Shown here one piece after another: positions 30,780-36,325 of a DNA stretch of 36,325 bases. Made by a program: the position numbers and the translations under genes. The notes below the pieces were generated by a model. That model ran no database searches. It was given only the letters and a program-made list of their open reading frames with translations, and was not told the DNA's origin. Every line of letters begins with the position of its first letter. Position 1 is the first letter of the stretch. Source of the stretch: ZC4RG35 sp964571765 (GTDB lineage Bacteria > Actinomycetota > Acidimicrobiia > Spongiisociales > ZC4RG35); the NCBI GenBank assembly GCA_964571765.1, contig CAZNDH010000019.1, forward strand, positions 1 to 36,325, given 5' to 3'.

Positions 30780-31886
30780 GTGAGCGGGCCCCGACCCGGT
30801 CTCAAGTGGAACTTCTATGACCCCGACGTTCTCGGGGCCTGGGTGGCCGAGATGGACTTCGGGCTGGCCCCGTCGGTGGCCCGTGCCCTCCACGAGGCGG
30901 TCGACTTCGGGGACACCGGGTACCCCTATCCGGCGCTGGAGCGGGCCTCGGCCGAGGCTGCCACCCGGTTCTGGATGGCCCGATATGGCTGGGAGGTCGA
31001 CCCGTCCCGAGTGTTCCCTGCGCCTGACGTGATCGAAGCCGGCCGCCGGGTCATCATGCGTCTCACCCGTCCCGGCTCGCCAGTCATCCTTCACACCCCA
31101 GCCTATTTCCCCTTCTTCTCCATGGTGGAGCGGGCGGACCGCGAGGTGATCCAAGTCCCGTCGGCCCGCGACGATGACGGCCGCTATAGGATCGATCTCG
31201 ACGGTCTCGATCGTGCGTTCTCCCAGGGCGCCGGGTCGGTGGTCCTGTGCAACCCATGGAACCCGGTGGGTCGCAGCCTCTCCACCACCGAGATAACCGA
31301 GGTGGTCGAGATGGCCGGCGGCCATCGCGCCCGCGTCATCTCCGATGAGATCCATGGCGCCCTGATCTACGGAGGCAGGGCCCATGTTCCCGCGGCGACG
31401 CTCGCCCCGGATACCGTGGTCACCATCACTTCGGCCTCCAAGGCATGGAACCTTCCCGGGCTCAAGGCGGCCCAGGTGGTCCTGACCAACGACGAGGACC
31501 GGCCGGCCTGGGGTGACTACATCACCCCTGAGGTGGGAGTGAGTACCTTCGGGCTGATCGCCGCCGTCGCCGCATACCACGATGGTGGTGAGTGGCTCGA
31601 CCGGGTCATGGCCCGACTCCTGACCAACCGGGATCGGCTCGGCGAGTTCCTGTCCGGTTACCCGGAGGTAGGGTACTCGCCCCCTGAAGCCACCTACATG
31701 GCCTGGCTCGACCTCTCCTCCTACGGCTGGGGCGAGCCGGCCGACACCCTCCTCGACAAGGCCAGGGTGGCCCTGAGCGCGGGGACTCCCTTCGGGATCG
31801 GGGGCGAGGGCCACGCCCGGCTCAACTTCGCCACCGACGAGGACACCCTGACCGAGATCATGGAACGACTCGGCACCGTTCTGTAG
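30780..31886 (+). CDS. MalY/PatB-type PLP-dependent C-S lyase or aminotransferase
   Basis: 368 residues from a GTG with a perfect Shine-Dalgarno (AAAGGAGG, 30768-30775). The protein has KWNFYDPDVLGAWVAEMDF at the N-terminus, DTGYPYP, NPWNPVGR (the NPxNPxG motif), the cofactor-binding Asp189 in ISDEIHG and the Schiff-base Lys221 in SASKAWNLPGLKAA. This set matches the MalY/PatB group, which cleaves cystathionine or cysteine conjugates to pyruvate, ammonia and a thiol. An aminotransferase activity is possible. A long in-frame extension upstream runs antisense-like through znuB and is rejected. It converges with the dpp operon after 9 bp. Confidence 0.87.
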   Translation: MSGPRPGLKWNFYDPDVLGAWVAEMDFGLAPSVARALHEAVDFGDTGYPYPALERASAEAATRFWMARYGWEVDPSRVFPAPDVIEAGRRVIMRLTRPGSPVILHTPAYFPFFSMVERADREVIQVPSARDDDGRYRIDLDGLDRAFSQGAGSVVLCNPWNPVGRSLSTTEITEVVEMAGGHRARVISDEIHGALIYGGRAHVPAATLAPDTVVTITSASKAWNLPGLKAAQVVLTNDEDRPAWGDYITPEVGVSTFGLIAAVAAYHDGGEWLDRVMARLLTNRDRLGEFLSGYPEVGYSPPEATYMAWLDLSSYGWGEPADTLLDKARVALSAGTPFGIGGEGHARLNFATDEDTLTEIMERLGTVL

Positions 31887-31895
31887 GCGATGGGA

Positions 31896-32837
31896 TCAGC
31901 GGCTGCGGAGCCTGGGGTCGAGGGCGTCGCGCAAGCCGTCGCCGATGAAGTTCACCGAAATCACGGTGAGCGAGATCATCAGGCCGGGCCAGACCACCCG
32001 CATCGGGCTGAGCTGCAGAAAGTCCTTGGCGTCGAAGAGGAGACGTCCCCAAGTGGGGAAGCTGGAGGGGAATCCCAGGCCGAGGAAGGACAGCGCCGAC
32101 TCGGTGATGATGGCCACCGCCACTCCCAGAGCCGCGGCCACCATCACCGGGCTGAGCACGTTGGGGAGGATGTGGCGGAGGATGATGTTGCGCTTCCGGG
32201 TGCCGATGCTGCTGGCGGCGAGGACGAACTCCTTCTCCTTGACCGAGAGCACCGATCCCCGGACCACGCGCGAGGTGGTCATCCAGCTGGTAGCGCCGAT
32301 GATGCCCACCACCAGGATGAACACTCCCATCTCCGGTCCCAGGGCCCTGGTCAGCGGCTCCCGGAACAGCATGATCACCACGAGGAGGAGAGGGAGGATG
32401 GGCATGGCGAGAAACAGGTCGGTGATCCGCATCAGGATGGTGTCGAGGAATCGGAAGAACCCCGAGAGGATGCCCACCAGGGTCCCCAGGGTGACTCCGA
32501 CGATCATCGCGGTGATCCCCACCGTGAGCGAGATCCGCCCCCCCACCATGACCCGGGCCATCACGTCACGGCCCAGGTTGTCGGTGCCCATGGGGTGTTC
32601 CGCCGATGGCGGGGCACTGGCATTGCCGGTGTTGCTGCGGTAGGGATCGGCGTCGTAGAAGACCGGCCCGAGGAAGCTGAACAGGGTGATGGCTCCGAGG
32701 AGGACCAGGCCGACCATTGCACCCTTGTGGCGGCGGAACTGACGCCACACATCACCCTTCAAGGAGCGGTGGGCACCTCCGATCTCCGCGCTCAGCGCCT
32801 GGGTTTGCTCCTCGACTCGTTCTTGTGTGGTCGCCAC
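31896..32837 (-). CDS. dppC: Peptide ABC transporter permease, DppC/OppC type
   Basis: 313 residues from a GTG at 32837 with AGGAG (minus strand, 32842-32846 region) in front. The N-terminus has the OppC-type hydrophilic segment and first helix, then HPMGTDNLGRDVMARVMVGGR, a signature of DppC/OppC. The EAA-type loop EFVLAASSIGTRKRNIILRHILPN and the end SFLGLGFPSSFPTWGRLL follow. Six membrane segments. It pairs with the DppB-type subunit encoded 17 nt upstream in the operon. Confidence 0.9.
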   Translation of the reverse strand: MATTQERVEEQTQALSAEIGGAHRSLKGDVWRQFRRHKGAMVGLVLLGAITLFSFLGPVFYDADPYRSNTGNASAPPSAEHPMGTDNLGRDVMARVMVGGRISLTVGITAMIVGVTLGTLVGILSGFFRFLDTILMRITDLFLAMPILPLLLVVIMLFREPLTRALGPEMGVFILVVGIIGATSWMTTSRVVRGSVLSVKEKEFVLAASSIGTRKRNIILRHILPNVLSPVMVAAALGVAVAIITESALSFLGLGFPSSFPTWGRLLFDAKDFLQLSPMRVVWPGLMISLTVISVNFIGDGLRDALDPRLRSR

Positions 32838-32854
32838 TTCGTCTCCTGTATAGC

Positions 32855-33874
32855 TCAGTCGTACCGGATACGCGGGTCCAAGAGCCCGTAGGTGACGTCT
32901 GCGATCAGATTGAACACCACGATGAGGAAGGCGAACATGAAGGTAAGGGTCTGCACCATGGGCACGTCGTTCTGGCTGATCGCCCCGATGAGCAGAGCCC
33001 CGATCCCGTTGATTCGGAAGATCTGCTCGGTGATGATCGCCCCGGCGAAGATCCCAGGTATCTGGAGGGCGATCAGAGTGACCACCGGGATCAGGCTGTT
33101 GCGCAGCACATGAGTGAGGATCACCCCCTTCTCCTTTAGACCCTTGGAGCGCGCGGTGCGCACATAGTCCTCGTTGAGGTTGTCCAGCATCGAGGCCCGG
33201 GTGAAACGGCTCAGGGCGGCCGCGTTGAACAGGGAGAGCACAGCCACCGGCATCGCCATCTGTTTGATCTGGGTGAGGATGCTGTCCCAGCTGGTCCAGT
33301 CGACCACGTGGTTGGTGTTGTAGAAGGAGGGGAACCAACCCAGGCCGATGCTGAAGATGACAATGGCCAGCAGCCCGGTGAAGAAGGTGGGGACCGAATA
33401 GCCGACCATGGTGACGAAGGTGCCCACGTTGTCGAACCAGGAGTACTGACGGTAGGCGGAGATCACACCGACGGGGATGGCGATGAGGATCCCGAATATG
33501 AAGGCGAACCCGAGTACCCAGAGAGTCTGAGGGATTCTCTGGAAGATGGTGTCCATCGCCGGGGCCCGGGACGACCAGGAGATGATCCGGGCCCGGCTCT
33601 CGCAGTCGCCGAAGCACACGTTGAACATCGACTCGATGAAGGTGAGAGGCTCGTTGATGAACATCAGTTGCATCCACTTGAGCCAGCGGATGATGAACGG
33701 CTCACCGAGACCGAGGGAGATCCGGATCTGCTCCCTGACATCGGCAGGGACGGTGAGGGGGAGGTTGGCGGTGGGGTCGCCGGGGGCGAGGGTCAATATG
33801 GAGAAGATCACCAGCCCGATGGCGATCAGCGTCGGGATGGAGATGAGGACTCGCCTGATCACATATCGACCCAT
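32855..33874 (-). CDS. dppB: Peptide ABC transporter permease, DppB/OppB type
   Basis: 339 residues with six membrane segments. The start GRYVIRRVLISIPTLIAI and the EAA loop DYVRTARSKGLKEKGVILTH are typical of DppB/OppB. A periplasmic-side insertion (about 70-105) carries two cysteines (NVCFGDCES). AGGTGG precedes the ATG. It lies about 100 nt downstream of the solute-binding gene, across a long hairpin, and upstream of dppC. Confidence 0.9.
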   Translation of the reverse strand: MGRYVIRRVLISIPTLIAIGLVIFSILTLAPGDPTANLPLTVPADVREQIRISLGLGEPFIIRWLKWMQLMFINEPLTFIESMFNVCFGDCESRARIISWSSRAPAMDTIFQRIPQTLWVLGFAFIFGILIAIPVGVISAYRQYSWFDNVGTFVTMVGYSVPTFFTGLLAIVIFSIGLGWFPSFYNTNHVVDWTSWDSILTQIKQMAMPVAVLSLFNAAALSRFTRASMLDNLNEDYVRTARSKGLKEKGVILTHVLRNSLIPVVTLIALQIPGIFAGAIITEQIFRINGIGALLIGAISQNDVPMVQTLTFMFAFLIVVFNLIADVTYGLLDPRIRYD

Positions 33875-33906
33875 GTACCACCTGCCACCCGTCGCGACCG
33901 GGAGAC

Positions 33907-33944
33907 CAAGAGAGCCTTTCAGGTCTCCCTGAAAGGCTCTCTTG
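33907..33944 (-). terminator. 17-bp hairpin between the solute-binding and permease genes
   Basis: Perfect inverted arms at 33907-33923 and 33928-33944 enclose a 4-nt loop, 29 nt after the dppA-type stop codon. No U tract follows in either direction. In such operons an intercistronic hairpin often acts as a partial terminator or protects the upstream mRNA, so that the binding protein is made in excess. Confidence 0.65.
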
Positions 33945-33972
33945 TCAGCTAGTGCAGTCTAGACCGGAGCCT

Positions 33973-35757
33973 CTACTCGCGGAACCAGTCTGCGATGTTC
34001 CAGTACTCGGTGTCCCACCCGTTGAGGGTGCCGACGCCCTGTATGTCATTGGCGAAGGCCGACACCGACCCGCGGTAGACCAGCGGGATGATCACACCGT
34101 CGGCGATCATGATGTCGTTCAGCTCGATGGTGAGCCTGACCCGCTCATCGAGGTCCGCAGTCTCACGCATCTCGGCCACCTTGGCGTCGAACTCGGGGTT
34201 GTAGTAACGGGGGACGTTGCCACCACCGAATCCGCTGGTCGAGTCGACCATCTCAGCCAGGGTGTAGCCCTCGAACTGGACCTGTGGGTCGGGCAGCGGC
34301 ACGAAGGTGTACATGAGGATGTCGGCGAGGAACCTGACATAGGAGTCAGGGTTGGCGCCGGTGCCATCGAAGAACACGCTTGCGTCGGCGTTCCTCATGT
34401 TTGCCTGGATGCCGATCTCCCGCCAGTACTCCTCGATCAGAGCCTGGAAGTCCTGACGCACCGCGTTGGTCGAAGTGCTGTAGTCGAGGACGAGCTCGAT
34501 CCCGTTGTACTCACGGATGCCGTCACCGTTGGTGTCCACGATCCCGGCGGAATCGAGGAGGGCGTTGGCCCCTTCGATGTCCTGGGTGAGACACCAGTCG
34601 TTGTTCGTAGAGACCGCCGGTTCCGCGTTCCACACGTTGCAGACCGCGCGACCGGTGTCGCCATACCCGACAGCCACCAGCTCGTCACGGTTGATCGCCA
34701 TGGACATCGCCCGCGCCAGATCGGGGTTGTTGTGGAACAACGGATGCGGGTTGTCGCCGTCGAGGTACTCCGACGGTGCGTCCGCGTTCCGGTTGTTGGT
34801 CTGGTTCAGGTTGATGTGCTCGAGGTTGGCGGCGAACCCGACGAGGACCCGGCCGTTGCCGGCCGCCTCCATCTGGGCGAGGACCTCGGGGGCAACCTGC
34901 AGGTTCCACCCGTAGTCGGCTGCACCCTCTTCGAGGACGGTGCGGGCCGCAGCCGCGGCATCACCGCCACCCTTGATCTCCACGGTGCCGAAGAAGGGCT
35001 TGCCCTCAGACACACCGCGGTAGAGCGGGTTGAACTCGTAGAGGACCGTGTCCTCGGCGCGGAAGTCGGTCACCACGTAGGGGCCAGTCCCGATGGGGAA
35101 CTGGTTGGCCTCGGTGCAGCCCACCGCGGCCGCGCCCATGCAGTCGGCGAACTGAGCCGCCTGGATGATGGGGCTCTGGGCCGAGATGAATGGCACATAC
35201 GGGTTCGGGGTTGGCTCCTCGAACTCGACGCGGAGAGTGCGGTCGTCCACGACCACCACGTCCGCGACGCCGGCGAAGTTGCCGGTGAACGAACAACCCG
35301 TTGCCGGGGTGGTGCAGTACTCCCAGGTGAACCTGGCGTCCTCGGCGGTGAGCGGGGTCCCGTCCGACCACATGATCCCCTCCTTGAGGGTCCAGGTGAT
35401 CGACAACAGGTCCTCGGCGACGCCACCGTTGTCCAGGGTCGGGAGCTCTTCGGCGAGCTTCAACTCAAACCCGCCATCGGGTGTGAAGTTCGCCAGGGGC
35501 TCGAGGGCCATCGATCCGGCCATGACGTCCTTGCTACCGCTGGAGAGCAGAGCGTTGACGATGGACGGCGCCTGCCACTGGATCAGCAGCAGATGGCCAC
35601 CTTCACCAGCGGTGCCACCAGGAGCGGTCGTGGTGGTGTCACCCGGTGCCGTGGTCCCAGTGGGCTGTGTGGTGGTAGCCCCTGTGTCGCCCGGGCCACA
35701 CGCAGCGAGCACGAGTGCAAGCGCGGCGAGTACCCCGAGCCATGTCCATTTCTTCAT
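33973..35757 (-). CDS. dppA: Peptide ABC transporter solute-binding lipoprotein (family 5)
   Basis: 594 residues. Lipobox LAAC with Cys20, then a Thr/Gly/Pro-rich linker (about 23-52). The mature part has the family 5 landmarks: LEPLANFTPDGGFELKLAEE split as usual at the N-terminus, ITWTLKEGIMWSDGTPLTAEDARFT-like segment (WTLKEGIMWSDGTPLTAED), GTGPYVVTDF and DLARAMSMAINRDELV. Clear Shine-Dalgarno GGAGGAG about 8 nt upstream. It would bind oligopeptides or related compounds, possibly nickel chelates or sugars, since the family is broad. A 628-codon frame on the opposite strand is its antisense shadow. Confidence 0.9.
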   Translation of the reverse strand: MKKWTWLGVLAALALVLAACGPGDTGATTTQPTGTTAPGDTTTTAPGGTAGEGGHLLLIQWQAPSIVNALLSSGSKDVMAGSMALEPLANFTPDGGFELKLAEELPTLDNGGVAEDLLSITWTLKEGIMWSDGTPLTAEDARFTWEYCTTPATGCSFTGNFAGVADVVVVDDRTLRVEFEEPTPNPYVPFISAQSPIIQAAQFADCMGAAAVGCTEANQFPIGTGPYVVTDFRAEDTVLYEFNPLYRGVSEGKPFFGTVEIKGGGDAAAAARTVLEEGAADYGWNLQVAPEVLAQMEAAGNGRVLVGFAANLEHINLNQTNNRNADAPSEYLDGDNPHPLFHNNPDLARAMSMAINRDELVAVGYGDTGRAVCNVWNAEPAVSTNNDWCLTQDIEGANALLDSAGIVDTNGDGIREYNGIELVLDYSTSTNAVRQDFQALIEEYWREIGIQANMRNADASVFFDGTGANPDSYVRFLADILMYTFVPLPDPQVQFEGYTLAEMVDSTSGFGGGNVPRYYNPEFDAKVAEMRETADLDERVRLTIELNDIMIADGVIIPLVYRGSVSAFANDIQGVGTLNGWDTEYWNIADWFRE

Positions 35758-35774
35758 AGAGATTTCTCCTCCAT

Positions 35775-35799
35775 ATACCGGGAACGAACGCCCCGGTAT
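35775..35799 (-). promoter_or_regulatory. Hairpin in the leader of the solute-binding gene
   Basis: ATACCGGG (35775-35782) and CCCGGTAT (35792-35799) form an 8-bp stem with a 9-nt loop, just upstream of the Shine-Dalgarno. It could stabilise the mRNA or be an operator. Confidence 0.4.
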
Positions 35800-35805
35800 G
35801 CGATC

Positions 35806-35834
35806 AACTTACCAGTATTCCTCTGGGAGGTCAC
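35806..35834 (-). promoter_or_regulatory. Candidate promoter for the solute-binding gene
   Basis: On the minus strand GTGACC (35829-35834) and TAAGTT (35806-35811) are 17 bp apart, in the 115-bp gap behind the ATPase gene. It would allow extra transcription of the binding protein. Confidence 0.35.
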
Positions 35835-35872
35835 CTGAAACCGGGCGTCTGTGACCGTTGACGGAGGCAGTC

Positions 35873-36325
35873 CTACCCGGCGAAGTGACAGGCGACCCAC
35901 TGGCCCGAAGCGAGCTCACGCCACTCGGGCACCTCGCGGGTGCACTTCTCCTCGGCGATGGGGCAACGGGTGTTGAACACGCAGCCGGGAGGGGGATTGG
36001 CCGGGCTGGGAATGTCCCCGGAGAGGATCACCCGGCGGCGGGTGGCCTCCACCTCGGGGTCGGGGACGGGGACTGCCGAGAGCAGTGCCCGGGTGTAGGG
36101 GTGCTTGGGGCTGGTGTACATGTCGGCCACCGTGGCCAGTTCCATGATCTTGCCCAGGTACATCACCGCCACCCGGTCGGCGAGGTGCCGCACCATGGAA
36201 AGGTCGTGGGAGATGAAGAGGTAGGTGAGCCCGAGGACGTCCTGAAGGTTCTCGAGGAGATTGACCACCTGGGCCTGAATCGATACGTCTAGGGCGGCGA
36301 TCGGCTCGTCGCAGATGATGAAGTC
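35873..36325 (-). CDS. Peptide ABC transporter ATPase (DppD/DppF type), C-terminal part
   Basis: The last 150 residues are in the window; the gene continues past the right edge. Visible are Walker B and D-loop (FIICDEPIAALDVSIQAQ), the switch histidine (LFISHDLSMVRHLADRV) and the family-specific C-terminus: HPYTRALLSAVPVPDP and a four-cysteine tail (GCVFNTRCPIAEEKC, then ACHFAG), which in some homologues binds an Fe-S cluster. Walker A lies outside. It is upstream of the binding protein and permease genes on the same strand, so it belongs to the same transporter operon. Confidence 0.9.
   Translation of the reverse strand, partial: DFIICDEPIAALDVSIQAQVVNLLENLQDVLGLTYLFISHDLSMVRHLADRVAVMYLGKIMELATVADMYTSPKHPYTRALLSAVPVPDPEVEATRRRVILSGDIPSPANPPPGCVFNTRCPIAEEKCTREVPEWRELASGQWVACHFAG

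Noticed and set aside
32838..33677. In-frame N-terminal extension of the dppC-type gene
   Set aside because: It lies in another frame of dppB on the same strand. A GTG with AGGAG at 32837 fits the family start.
33952..35838. A 628-codon open frame on the plus strand
   Set aside because: It is the exact antisense of the solute-binding lipoprotein gene. The minus-strand frame has a signal peptide, lipobox and family motifs; the plus frame has none.
1..36325. tRNA, rRNA, insertion sequences, prophage or integrase genes
   Set aside because: I looked for them by eye on both strands and saw no characteristic motif; absence is by inspection, not by a search.

Overview
The window is about 36 kb of high-GC DNA, densely packed with genes on both strands, with no RNA genes, insertion sequences, phage genes or CRISPR arrays that I can see. 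It looks chromosomal. High GC, frequent GTG and TTG starts, many apparently leaderless genes, Thr-rich linkers after lipoprotein signal peptides, actinobacterial-type IdeR, Nur and Zur operators and AidB-type acyl-CoA dehydrogenases point to Actinomycetota. An uncultivated Acidimicrobiia-like lineage is my best guess, by inference only.

Layout. 1-1681: the N-terminus of a lipoprotein leaving the left edge, a PAS histidine-kinase-like protein that lacks the phospho-acceptor histidine, and a DUF167 protein. 1800-5039: the aromatic amino acid locus, with tyrA divergent from a Phe/Tyr-rich leader peptide that precedes a three-enzyme fusion (chorismate mutase, prephenate dehydratase with ACT, DAHP synthase). 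5141-9588: an iron-type ABC uptake operon (fbpABC) ending in a DtxR-family regulator, with an IdeR-like box over the promoter and first start codon. 9751-10974: a membrane adenylate cyclase. 11158-16632: a truncated haemoglobin and TetR regulator divergent from two ABC-2 exporters, the second of DrrAB type. 16685-19774: a PLP-dependent decarboxylase, a MarR-GNAT fusion with a 25-bp palindromic operator, a VOC protein and a 58-residue Cys-rich protein. 19837-24458: an AidB-like acyl-CoA dehydrogenase, a metallo-beta-lactamase-fold protein and a pair of acyl-CoA dehydrogenase subunits. 24453-30726: two metal-uptake modules, a Nur-like Fur protein divergent from a nickel/cobalt ECF transporter (nikMN-Q-O) and a zur-znuC unit divergent from znuAB. 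30780-31886: a MalY/PatB-type C-S lyase. 31896-36325: a peptide ABC transporter operon on the minus strand, entering from the right edge.

Regulatory logic is unusually legible. Three metalloregulator families (DtxR, Nur-like, Zur) each lie beside a transporter with a matching operator on the promoter. About ten start codons lie exactly 6-7 nt downstream of a TAnnnT-like -10 element and lack a Shine-Dalgarno, which indicates leaderless transcription; other genes (pheA fusion, fadE-like, patB-like, dppABC, nikM, znuA) have clear Shine-Dalgarno sequences. The most interesting locus is the leader peptide (2886-2954) plus the fused enzyme (3039-5039), which appears to join ribosome-sensed Phe/Tyr control with one polypeptide for the entry and branch steps of phenylalanine synthesis.
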